Source: Culex pipiens pallens (lineage: Eukaryota; Arthropoda; Insecta; Diptera; Culicidae). From it: a DNA stretch of 64,000 nt. The position numbers and the translations under genes were made by a program. The notes beneath the pieces were generated by a model, which ran no database searches, was not told where the DNA came from, and worked only from the letters and a program-made list of their open reading frames with translations. Positions 1 through 10,751 of this stretch are shown here, piece by piece. Each line of letters begins with the position of its first letter. Position 1 is the first letter of the stretch. The stretch is taken from positions 181,025,948-181,089,947 of the forward strand of contig NC_068938.1 in NCBI RefSeq assembly GCF_016801865.2, in the 5' to 3' direction.

Positions 1-2414
1 ATATGGGTACTTTATGATTTTTGATACTGGATATGAATTTTGACATTTCGGCAGAAGTGGCCACAATCCGGAGTGGCCGGAGGCCCCGGGGATGTTCCGG
101 TGGGGGGACATTTGCCGAACCATAAGAGTAGGGGCAATATGGGTATCAAACTTTATGGTTTTTGATACTGGATATGAAATTTAACATTTCGGCAGTAGTG
201 GCCACAATCCGGAGTGGCCGGAGGCCCCGGGGATGTTCCGATGGGGGACATTTGCCGAACCATAAGAGTAGGGGCAATATGGGTATCAAACTTTATGGTT
301 TTTGATACTGGATATGAAATTTAACATTTCGGCAGAAGTGGCCACAATCCGGAGTGGCCGGAGGCCCCGGGGATGTTCCGGTGGGGGGACATTTGCCGAA
401 CCATAAGAGTAGGGGCAATATGGGTATCAAACTTTATGGTTTTTGATACTGAATATGAAATTTGACATTTCAGCAGTAGTGGCCACAATCCGGAGTGGCC
501 GGAGGCCCCGGGGATGTTCCGATGGGGGGACATTTGCCGAACCATAAGAGTAGGGGCAATATGGGTATCAAACTTTATGGTTTTTGATACTGGATATGAA
601 ATTTGACATTTCGGCAGTAGTGGCCACAATCCGGAGTGGCCGGAGGCCCCGGGGATGTTCCGATGGGGGGACATTTGCCGAACCATAAGAGTAGGGGCAA
701 TATGGGTATCAAACTTTATGGTTTTTGATACTGCATATGAAATTTAACATTTCGGCAGTAGTGGCCACAATCCGGAGTGGCCGGAGGCCCCGGGGATGTT
801 CCGATGGGGGGACATTTGCCGAACCATAAGAGTAGGGGCAATATGGGTATCAAACTTTATGGTTTTTGATACTGGATATGAAATTTGACATTTCGGCAGT
901 AGTGGCCACAATCCGGAGTGGCCGGAGGCCCCGGGGATGTTCCGATGGGGGGACATTTGCCGAACCATAAGAGTAGGGGCAATATGGGTATCAAACTTTA
1001 TGGTTTTTGATACTGAATATGAAATTTGACATTTCGGCAGTAGTGGCCACAATCCGGAGTGGCCGGAGGCCCCGGGGATGTTCCGATGGGGGGACATTTG
1101 CCGAACCATAAGAGTAGGGGCAATATGGGTATCAAACTTTATGGTTTTTGATACTGGATATGAAATTTAACATTTCGGCAGTAGTGGCCACAATCCGGAG
1201 TGGCCGGAGGCCCCGGTGATGTTCCGATGGGGGGACATTTGCCGAACCATAAGAGTAGGGGCAATATGGGTATCAAACTTTATGGTTTTTGATACTGGAT
1301 ATGAAATTTAACATTTCGGCAGTAGTGGCCACAATCCGGAGTGGCCGGAGGCCCCGGGGATGTTCCGATGGGGGGACATTTGCCGAACCATAAGAGTAGG
1401 GGCAATATGGGTATCAAACTTTATGGTTTTTGATACTGGATATGAAATTTAACATTTCGGCAGTAGTGGCCACAATCCGGAGTGGCCGGAGGCCCCGGGG
1501 ATGTTCCGATGGGGGGACATTTGCCGAACCATAAGAGTAGGGGCAATATGGGTATCAAACTTTATGGTTTTTGATACTGGATATGAAATTTAACATTTCG
1601 GCAGTAGTGGCCACAATCCGGAGTGGCCGGAGGCCCCGGGGATGTTCCGGTGGGGGGACATTTGCCGAACCATAAGAGTAGGGGCAATATGGGTATCAAA
1701 CTTTATGGTTTTTGATACTGAATATGAAATTTGACATTTCGGCAGTAGTGGCCACAATCCGGAGTGGCCGGAGGCCCCGGGGATGTTCCGATGGGGGGAC
1801 ATTTGCCGAACCATAAGAGTAGGGGCAATATGGGTATCAAACTTTATGGTTTTTGATACTGAATATGAAATTTTACATTTCGGCAGTAGTGGCCACAATC
1901 CGGAGTGGCCGGAGGCCCCGGGGATGTTCCGATGGGGGGACATTTGCCGAACCATAAGAGTAGGGGCAATATGGGTATCAAACTTTATGGTTTTTGATAC
2001 TGGATATGAAATTTAACATTTCGGCAGTAGTGGCCACAATCCGGAGTGGCCGGAGGCCCCGGGGATGTTCCGGTGGGGGGACATTTGCCGAACCATAAGA
2101 GTAGGGGCAATATGGGTATCAAACTTTATGGTTTTTGATACTGAATATGAAATTTGACATTTCAGCAGTAGTGGCCACAATCCGGAGTGGCCGGAGGCCC
2201 CGGGGATGTTCCGATGGGGGGACATTTGCCGAACCATAAGAGTAGGGGCAATATGGGTATCAAACTTTATGGTTTTTGATACTGAATATGAAATTTGACA
2301 TTTCGGCAGTAGTGGCCACAATCCGGAGTGGCCGGAGTCCCCGGTGATGTTCCGATGGGGGGACATTTGCCGAACTATAAGAGTAGGGGCAATATGGGTA
2401 TCAAACTTTATGGT
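1..2414. repeat. 141-bp satellite, tandem array (array 1)
   Basis: About 17 head-to-tail copies of a 141-bp unit, already under way at base 1. Each unit carries a GC-rich core (gccacaatccggagtggccg), then a segment ending in tttttgatactg. Units differ by single bases (gatgttccg followed by g or a; aatttaac or aatttgac), and one unit near 241 lacks one g. 141 is 3 x 47, so the minus strand stays open across units and gives repeated 121-aa ORFs that are artefacts of the period. The array ends near 2414, where the text becomes unique. The same family occurs at 21236-21780 and, inverted, at 36198-40788. Confidence 0.97.
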
Positions 2415-3692
2415 AATTATGAATCTAGTGAATCTTGGGAAAATTTGGACCAGACAATGTAATCGAAAATTTCAACAACCATCTTGCAAAGTTCTTTGTC
2501 ATACTGGTCATGTGTAACATAACCACCTGCACCTTTTTGACTGACCGCCCGATATGTCAGTCAACATACTTCGCAGGGCTGTGACAGCTCGAGCTCGATC
2601 ATGTTTTGCATCAGGACAGGATTATAGTTTTTTCACTGGGCCTAGAAAGCCTTATTGCCATCGCCTGTCAGACTGTTTTTTGACCGCGCCGAACCAGCTT
2701 TCGGAACAGGAAGCTTTTTTCTGCACCAAGTGTAATGTTCGGTCTACACCCGAACGTTTTGCAGTGATTTTACCTAACTTCGCGCTATCAGTGTTCAGCG
2801 TGCAGCCGACGCAACGCTGCCAACCTGACAGCGAAGAGAGAGAAGGAGAGAAAACCAAGAAAAAAGGTGCGCGCATTTATACGCTCACCTCGCACCCTAC
2901 AATTTTAACTTTAATAAATAGAGTTATCTACGTGGGAAACAGGAGAGGCAGCCATTTTGGCATCGGTCGCGTTTTTTTGTTGCCGCAAATAAATCGTTCG
3001 TTTTGCAGTGATTTTGATTGTTTTTAATATTGGAAAGTGTTAAATATCATAGACTCCCAATATGTCCATAGAGATATAGTGAAATTTTACGCGAATTTTC
3101 GGTTATAGTCTGTTTTTGGGCAATTTAACTTCGGCCAGGCGTTCTCTTATTTTGATTTCGATGCGGGCGTGTGTGTGTGTGTTTGTGCGCGGAAGTGAAT
3201 TTTGTCGGATCGGAGAAAGAGAGCTGAGAAAAAATTTGACAGCATCTCTCGTTGTGTTCATTTCTATCGGTGTGTCAGTGTCCTGGATGAAAGGTCTGTG
3301 CTTTCAGACATACACTGGTTGGGTGTATAGGTGAAGCAGCAGCATGAGAGAGCGGCTGGCCGGACGCCGGATATTGGACACGCGGACATCAACAAACCGG
3401 GAAGCCGGTCACAGGAGCGGCAAGCGGTCTCCGGAGTTTTCAGCAGCTTTGGTGAGCGCGTTTCTTGTTAGCTTCTCAAGTATGTGTGGGTGTGTATGAG
3501 GAGGAATGAATCATGAGTGAGAGCCACTTGAGGGTGACCACAGTTTGAAAATGTGAGTGCCACCCACTGATTGGGGAATTTTGACAATGAGCACGGAATT
3601 AGAAATTTTGTAATATTACTGGAAATATGAAAAAAATATAGTGTGGCTGAGTTTATTTGTACTTTATTTTCATATCTAGCTCAATGAATTAT
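2415..3692. other. Mostly single-copy sequence, no assured gene; possible first exon
   Basis: No ORF here looks like a protein. Around 3160-3185 there is a GT-rich run. A GC-richer stretch from about 3300 to 3450 ends in cagcagctttg followed by gtgagcgcg, a good splice donor, and an ATG at 3342 is open up to that donor. It could be the 5' exon of a plus-strand gene, but I see no matching downstream exon. The text around 2505-2535 (gtgtaacataacc, then gcaccttttt) resembles 59850-59880, hinting at a shared old repeat. A 22-bp match to 10217-10238 lies at 2913-2934. Confidence 0.3.
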
Positions 3693-3696
3693 TTAA

Positions 3697-4972
3697 CCCT
3701 TACAGTCCGAACGTCTGATGCGAGATACCGAAAAAACCTTAAAAATGCTGTATCTTTGGCTCTTTTTTGACCAAATAAGTTCGTTCACCCCTCAAAAGAA
3801 CCGGACAAATCTCTATTTTCAGAATCTACAAAGAAATCCGGAATCGGTCACATGGCCACGGAGATATTCCGGAACCTAGTGGGGTAGGTTTTTGTCCGGG
3901 TATGCAACCCAATCTACAAATCATGATTATTATCATAAATTCTTCAAAAAAACCATCCCAATTTGCTCCAAGACCTGTTCTGGACATATAAGGCATATTT
4001 CTTTGATCCCGGACCATCGGATATGAATTGGCCACCCTTCCGGAACCGACTACACAGGAACGGATGTCGAATTCTACATCAAGTCTAATATGGCTTCCGA
4101 CATGTCAAACGGCACTAAATTTGGCTCAGGAAATCAAATTAGACATCCTCAGTACGTTCTGGTGCCATTTGGCCACCCTTCCACCAAACCGGAATATCCG
4201 TAACATGGTTCCGGTGGACCAATTTCGGTAATTTCACGAGCACACTTTCCGACATGTCAAACAACACTGATTTTGGCTCAGGAACTCAAATTTGACATCC
4301 TCATTACGATCTGGTGCCATTTGGCCAGCCTGCCATCAACCCGGAATATCCGTAACATGGTTCCGATGGACCAATTTCGGTAATTTCACGAGCACACTTT
4401 CCGACTTGTCAAACAACACTAATTTTGGCTCAGGAACTCAAATTTGACATCCTCATTACGATCTGGTGCCATTTTGACCACCCTGCCACCAACCCGGAAT
4501 ATCCGTAACATGGTTCCGATGGACCATTTGCGGTAATTTCACAAGTGTACCTTCCGATATGTCAAACAACACTGATTTTTGCCCAGAAACTCAAATTTAA
4601 CATCCTCAGTACGTTCTGATGCCATTAGGCCACCCTGCCATCAACCCGGAATATCTGTAACATGGTTCCGATGGACCAATTTCGGTAATTTTACAAGTAC
4701 ACTTTCCGACATACTAAACAACACTGATTTTTGCTCAGGAACTCAAATTTGACATCCACATTACGATCTGGTGCCATTTGGCCACCCTGCCACCAACCCG
4801 GAATATCCGTAACATGGTTCCGGTGGACCAATTTCGGTAATTTCACGAGCACACTTTCCGACATGTCAAACAACACTGATTTTTGCTCAGGAACTCAAAT
4901 TTGACATCCTCATTACAATCTGGTGCCATTTGTTTTTTCGGTATCTCGCATCAGACGTTCGGACTGTAAGGG
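3697..4972. mobile_element. piggyBac-like non-autonomous element (TTAA target)
   Basis: The ends are perfect 42-bp inverted repeats starting CCCTTACAGTCCGAACG, flanked by TTAA at 3693-3696 and 4973-4976. A CCC terminus with a TTAA duplication is the signature of the piggyBac superfamily. The 1.28-kb interior has no transposase and consists largely of a 152-bp subrepeat, so the element must be mobilised in trans. The identical TIRs suggest it is fairly young. Confidence 0.87.
4052..4932. repeat. 152-bp subrepeats inside the TTAA element
   Basis: The motif catggttccg(a/g)tggacc recurs at 4204, 4356, 4509, 4661 and 4813, a spacing of 152-153 bp. Units also share ctttccgacatgtcaaac and atctggtgccattt. 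Copies differ by a few percent. Confidence 0.9.
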
Positions 4973-5235
4973 TTAAAGCCGCGTTAAATCTAAACAAATC
5001 GGTCGAGAATTTAAATATAATTTGGCAAATAATCGTCGGTTATATAGTTCACTGTTCAATATCTACTTAGGCATAATGTTTTGTTCTGATTTAGCAAATT
5101 TGGTTCGATTTGCAACGCGTTCTTGATTATTTTTCTATTTTCGTTTGACAACTTTGCCGGAAGATTTATTCAATATACATCGGATTTTGAAAAAGTATGT
5201 AGTCTTCGTCAAAAAGGTTTAATATGATTCTTTAT

Positions 5236-5398
5236 TGTTGAGTGTAGAATAAAAGTGCAATTTGCCTAACCCTAATTCACGGTGTACCGGAACTAAACAC
5301 ACCTTACACTCCAAAACCTTGTCTCACACAAACGTCAAATAAACATTCCAATCCGAACTACCAAACAGCAACCACGCGTTTTATTACTACTGCTAAGA
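5236..5398 (+). repeat. 5' LTR of copia element 1
   Basis: 163 bp, identical base for base to 9476-9638. Starts TGTTGAGTG and ends CTGCTAAGA. Confidence 0.95.
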
Positions 5399-5473
5399 GG
5401 TTACGGGCCGCAGCCATAACCTAGAAAGTTCGGGAAAAGTACGTGCGAAAAGTTTGGCGGAAAGTCGTGCGCG

Positions 5474-8400
5474 ATGGGCGAAAAAGTTGAAACCGTCCGG
5501 ATTCGGCAGTTCGATGGCAGCAACTTCAGCAACTGGAGTTACCGGGTCCTCCGGTACTTGAAGACGTTGGGACTGAGGCACTGCATCGAGAAGGCGGCCG
5601 AGGAGGAGGACTTCTGGAACGTTCCGGAAGGAGACGCGCAGGCGGCGGCCAAGGAGATCTTGAAGGCACGGCGGATGCAGGAGGACGACCGGTGCGCGAA
5701 CGCGCTCGTCGAGTTGGTCGCGGACAGCCACCTTGAGCACGTCAAGGGAAAGGAGAGCCCGAAGGAAATTTGGGACGGGCTGTGCGCAGTTTTCGAGCGG
5801 AAAAGCACCACGAACCGGTACCTGCTGAAGAAGCAGCTGCTGACGATGAAGTTCGACGAGAAGGAACCCTTGCAGGACCACTTTCTGAAATTTGACAAGC
5901 TGGTCCGGGAGCTGAAGGGTGCCGGTGCGAAAATGGACGAAGAGGACACGATCTGCCATCTGATGCTGACAATGCCGGATTCCTACGACACCGTCACGAC
6001 GGCCATGAGCGTCATGTCGGACCAACTGACGATGGACGTCGTCCGGCGGAACTATCTGGATTTCGAGGCCAAGCAGAAGGGAAAGCGTGCAGAACAACAA
6101 ACGGAAGACGCTGCTTTTGCGGGCCATTCGAAGCCGAAGTTCAAGTGTTTTTCCTGCGGCGGCGTCGGGCACAAGAAGAACCAGTGTCCGAAGCGGAACG
6201 ACAAGAAGCCGGAACAGCGGAGGAAGCCGGAGCACAAGGCGAACCTGGGATCCAATCCCGTGTCGTTCGTGGCGGACGTGCAAGAAATCGCGGCCGTGAG
6301 CTCGCGAGAAGATTCTCGATGGTATTTGGACAGCGGAGCTTCCGAGCATATGTCGAACGACAAGGAGATGTTCGAGAGCTTGCAGGAGTTGAAGGATCCG
6401 GTGGTGATACAAACTGCGAAGGCCGGAATCAACCTGCTGGCTCGGCACAAGGGCCGGGTGAATGTCCAATCCACGGTTGGTGGCGAAACGATCGAGATCG
6501 CGATAGAGGATGTGCTGTTTATCCCGGAGCTCACCCTCAACCTGTTGTCGCTGCGACGCCTCGAAAACAGCGGCAAGAAAGTGATTTTCTACGAAGGAAA
6601 AATCTTCGTCGAGCGAGACGGGGACGTCGTTGCCACCGGAAGACAGTACGGCAAGCTGTACGCCATGGATTTTCGGCGCCGGGAATCCGACGGACAAGCG
6701 ATGATTTCTGGCCGGGTGTGCCGGAAGTTGGAGCTGTGGCATCACAGCTTCGGCCACTTGGGGAACGAGAATCTACAGAAGCTCGTGCGAAAGCAGATGG
6801 TCGACGGCATGAGCATCGCGGAGATTGAGAACGGTGCCGAGAAGGTGATCTGCGAGTGCTGTATCTCCGGGAAGCAGACTCGAGAACCGTTCCGGAAGCT
6901 GGCAGAGAAGCGCGCTCGGCGCCCACTGGAAGTTGTGCACAGCGACGTCTGTGGCCCAGTCACACCCATGACGTGAGACGGCAATGCGTATTTCGTAAGT
7001 TTCACTGACGATTTTACGCATCTGGCCGTTGTTTACCTGCTCAAGACCAAGGACGAAGTGCTGGAGAAGTTCGTCGAGTACGAAGCGATGGCCACGGCGT
7101 ACTTCGGCAAGCGGATTTCACGACTCCGGTGTGACAACGGCGGTGAGTACACTGGCCATGCGATGCGGAGATTCTGCAAGTCGAAGGGCATCCAGTTGGA
7201 GACGACGGTTCCGTACACGCCAGAACAAAACGGATCGAGCGAGCGGCTCAACCGGACCGTCGTGGAGAAGGTGCGGGCAATGCTCGCGGCCAGCGGACTT
7301 CCGAGGAATCTGTGGGGCGAAGCTGTTTACACGGCGATCTACGTGCTGAACAGGAGTCCCAGCGTAGCGGTTGAAGGTGACGTCACTCCTTACGAGGCGT
7401 GGCACGGCAAGAAACCGGACGTGTCGATCCTGCGGGTTTTCGGCAGCGACTGCTACGCGCACGTGCCGAAGCAACGGCGCAAGAAGCTGGATTCGAAGAC
7501 GGAGAAAGTGAAGTTCATGGGGTACGGGCCGACTGGATATCGAGTGTGGAACGGCCAGAAAATCTTCACTGCGCGAGATGTTGTGTTCAACGAGCTAGTG
7601 TTCACAAAAGAAAAAGAAGAAAACAGTGCAAGTGAAGAGCGGGTCGTTGTGGAGAAAACTGTCGTTCGCCAGGTGGAACCAGTGCAGCAAGTCGAACCGG
7701 CGCGGCCGGTGGAACCAGCGCTGCCAGAAGATTTGGAGGCGGAGTCCGAGTACAACACTGGTGAAGAAAGTGCTGAAGAAGACGAAGTGGTTCCTGTCCC
7801 GGAACTGACGCCTGCTGGACCCAGTCCGCAACGTGACACTGAAGGAAGAGAAAAGCGTACGATTGTGCCCCCGGCATGGCATGCCGACTTCGACATGACC
7901 GTGTTTGCGCTGTGTGCTGAAGAGTACGTCGATGAGATTCCTTCGAGCGTCGGTGAGTTGCGGAGGCGACAGGATTGGCCGAAGTGGGAGCAAGCCATTC
8001 AGGAAGAGCTCACTTCGCTGGCGAAGAACGACACGTGGCGCTTGGTGGCGCCCCCTGACGGAGCGAGGATCGTCGACAACAAATGGGTGTTCAAAGTCAA
8101 GAAAAACGGTGACGGAACTGTGGAGAGGTACAAAGCAAGGCTCGTGGCACGTGGGTTCACTCAGCGGGCGGGCTTCGATTTCTCCGAAACGTACTCACCG
8201 GTGGCGAAGATGGCGACGTTGCGGATACTCTTGGCCCTGGCGAATCACGAAGGCTGGCATCTCCACCAAATGGATGTCAAGTGCGCCTTCCTGAACGGTT
8301 CGCTGGACGAAGACATCTACATGTGCCAGCCGCCTGGCTTTGAGAGGGGGAAGGACCTTGTTTGCAAGCTGAACAGATCAATCTATGGCTTGAAGCAATC

Positions 8401-9468
8401 CTCCAGGAACTGGAACCGACGATTCGACGACTACGTGACGAAGTTGGGGTTCAAGCGGAGCCAACACGATTTGTGCTTGTACCACTGGAAGGCGGATGGT
8501 GTCGTCACGTACATGCTGATCTACGTGGATGACATTTTGATCGCCGGGAACGACCTGAAGGCGATCCGGGCCCTGAAGGGTAAGCTGTCCACGGAGTTCG
8601 AGATGAAGGATATGGAGGAGGCCAAGATCTTTCTCGGACTGCGGATCGATCGTGACAGGAAGGTGGGATCGATGACCATCGATCAGAAGGCGTACACGCT
8701 GGGAGTTCTCAAGCGATTTGGCATGGAAAACTGCAAGTCTTCTCCAGTGCCGATGCAACCGCGCTTGAAGCTCGAGAGAGGTGATCCGAAGGAACTCACC
8801 GACAAGCCGTACAAGGAACTGGTCGGTTGCTTGATGTACTTGACCGTGACGTCTCGACCGGATATCTGTCCGACGGTCAACTACTTCGCCAGTTTCCAAA
8901 GCAACGCAACCGAGGAGCACTGGGTCCACTTGACGCGCGTACTGCGGTACCTTCAAGGGACGCTGGACTACAAGCTGGTCTACCAGCGAACGGATTCGGC
9001 GGTCGGAGTCGAAGCTTTTGCGGACGCTGATTGGGGGAACGACCCCACCGACAGGAAGTCCGTGTCTGGGTTCGTGCTCAAGCTGCACGGTCAAACCGTG
9101 AACTGGTCGACGCGCAAACTTCTGTGGCATTGTCGTCGACGGAAGCCGAGCTGATGTCACTTTGCCAAGCAAGCTGCGAGGTGATATGGATGCTGAACCT
9201 GCTGGCGTCCATCGAGTACGAGGTGCCCCAACCGGTCACCGTCTACGAGGACAATCAGCCATGCATCTCTGTCACGGCTGATCCACGCAAGCTGAAGAGG
9301 ATGAAGCACATCGACGTCCAGTATCGGTTCGTGAAGGAGCTGATCGACAACGGTAAGCTGCGTCTGCAGTACTTATCGACGGAGGAGCAAGTCGCCGATC
9401 TCATGACAAAGGGATTAGCGGCACCACGATGCAAGAAGCTGAGGGAGATGCTAGGAATTGCAAATTGA
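5474..9468 (+). pseudogene. Copia gag-pol polyprotein with one stop and one frameshift
   Basis: The frame opens at ATG 5474. Visible in order: gag; a CCHC knuckle beginning at C225 (CFSCGGVGHKKNQC); the protease motif DSGA at D286; a GAG-pre-integrase box (LWHHSFGHL); the integrase core with TPEQNG; RT with YVDD at about 8522; and copia-type RNase H up to 9468. Two lesions break it. An in-frame TGA at 6974-6976 lies in the integrase, and the same frame resumes immediately after it. A small deletion near 9113-9118 shifts the frame inside RNase H, so the last part is read in another frame. About 1330 codons in all, normal for copia. The product would be non-functional unless supplied in trans. 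Confidence 0.93.
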
Positions 9469-9475
9469 GGCGGGA

Positions 9476-9638
9476 TGTTGAGTGTAGAATAAAAGTGCAA
9501 TTTGCCTAACCCTAATTCACGGTGTACCGGAACTAAACACACCTTACACTCCAAAACCTTGTCTCACACAAACGTCAAATAAACATTCCAATCCGAACTA
9601 CCAAACAGCAACCACGCGTTTTATTACTACTGCTAAGA
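9476..9638 (+). repeat. 3' LTR of copia element 1
   Basis: Identical to the 5' LTR. Preceded by a short purine-rich tract (ttgaggcggga) that fits the polypurine tract. Confidence 0.95.
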
Positions 9639-9643
9639 TTTAT

Positions 9644-10532
9644 TTCCACAGCCGGCTGTCTAATAGTGAATAATTAAAAATAAATTTCGCGTCGGGATAA
9701 AATAAAAAAAACACTCATCTAAATAAAAACTGTCTCAACATCTAGTTGCTTACCTTGACAATAAATTTCAAATCGCTAAAACATAATAATTCCACACATT
9801 CACTAAATCGCTTGCTTAGAGCGAATCCCAGACCTTTACCCATCACAACTCCACGCGACACTTACGCAACCTTGTTGTTTAAATTCGATCAAATTTGGTC
9901 AAATGGTCAATTTGATTGAGTTCCACAAAAGGGCTGGGAAAAAGAGCCTGCGGTTTCGCTACCTTTTTCTAAGTAAGTTTAGCATCAACACTTCCCGTGC
10001 TCCTAATCCTTATTCCTGCCCCGGTGAATGGTGGAGATGGGAGCGGCCGGCAATGGATGGCTTTCATGGTGCTGCCTGTCCTGTTCGGGTAGAATTGGTT
10101 TTAATTCCCTTTAATCATTTTCTAAGCAACCTGGGCCGGACAATCATCACAAATACATGACGAAATCCAGTCTGCAACCCGCTAAGATCACCATCTCCAT
10201 GCGAATGCGAATGCGAATAAATAGAGTTATCTACGTGCGCATGTATTGCATGTACGTACACGAAAAGTTTTAGGTTAAAATTTTTACCCGCCAGCAAAAC
10301 AAATGGTAAACTAGTATGCCTGAGATCGAACTTAGATAACTCTATAGTCTGTAGAGTCCTCCCGTGACAATTTCACCGCCGACCGAGTTGTGACGCAACA
10401 GGGTTGTGGAGTCGTTTAACACTATCATATTTCATATTTCGTTTCAGATACATCAAATTGCTGCTAACAACTGGATACGTCTACCACCCCTTCATATTAT
10501 AAGTACTTACTCAATATTTAAAAGTTTATGAA
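9644..10532. other. Intergenic, no gene seen
   Basis: AT-rich. Apart from the small inverted-repeat element at 10222-10344, nothing is recognisable. Confidence 0.6.
10222..10344. mobile_element. Small MITE with 12-bp inverted ends
   Basis: Starts tagagttatcta and ends tagataactcta, which are exact reverse complements. 123 bp, no coding. The left terminus with flanking bases also occurs at 2913-2934 without a matching right end. No clear target duplication. Confidence 0.5.
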
Positions 10533-10733
10533 GGAGCTATTACACTACGGCAAACAAACAAACAAACTCGCACTTTTTGACAGTTTGTCAGTTTGCCTGC
10601 TTTGTTTGTTTGCCTGGATTTGTTTGTACAAGCGTCAGCCTGCATACATTATGCCTTGTTTGCGAGTTTGGAAAACTGTCAAACACGAAAAAGTGCGAGT
10701 TTGTTTGTTTGTTTGCGTTAGTGTTATGGCTCC
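10533..10733. mobile_element. 201-bp MITE with about 50-bp imperfect inverted ends
   Basis: The left end ggagctattacactacgg, followed by repeated caaa and ctcgcacttttt, is mirrored on the right by aaaaagtgcgag, repeated gttt and gtgttatggctcc. The middle also pairs (tgacagtttgtc with aaaactgtc). It sits 18 bp upstream of the transposase ATG at 10752, but no copy lies 3' of that gene, so I treat it as separate. Confidence 0.75.
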
Positions 10734-10751
10734 TTAAGTAATACCACAGAA

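Larger units (their letters stand above)
5236..9638 (+). mobile_element. Ty1/copia LTR retrotransposon, complete but coding-defective
   Basis: Two identical 163-bp LTRs (5236-5398 and 9476-9638) flank one pol-type reading frame. The 5-bp target duplication TTTAT lies at 5231-5235 and 9639-9643. The base after the 5' LTR starts a GGTTACGGGCC sequence, the probable primer binding site; the copia element at 52148-56733 has GGTTATGGGCC at the same place. Domain order gag, protease, integrase, RT, RNase H is that of Ty1/copia (Pseudoviridae-like). The LTR begins TG but ends GA rather than the usual CA. Confidence 0.95.

Noticed and set aside
321..2366. Repeated 117-121 aa minus-strand ORFs and a 77-aa plus-strand ORF
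   Set aside because: Direct products of a 141-bp satellite whose period is a multiple of three; no gene signals.
2554..3027. 157-aa plus-strand ORF
   Set aside because: Composition is not protein-like, no domain, no Kozak context or partner exon; the region looks like noncoding DNA.
5393..6757. 454-aa antisense ORF in copia element 1
   Set aside because: Antisense shadow of the gag-pol frame in GC-rich sequence; the sense frame has all known domains.
10533..10733. 5' terminus of the transposase element
   Set aside because: Right-hand counterpart not found between 15387 and 15640; it is a complete palindromic MITE on its own.
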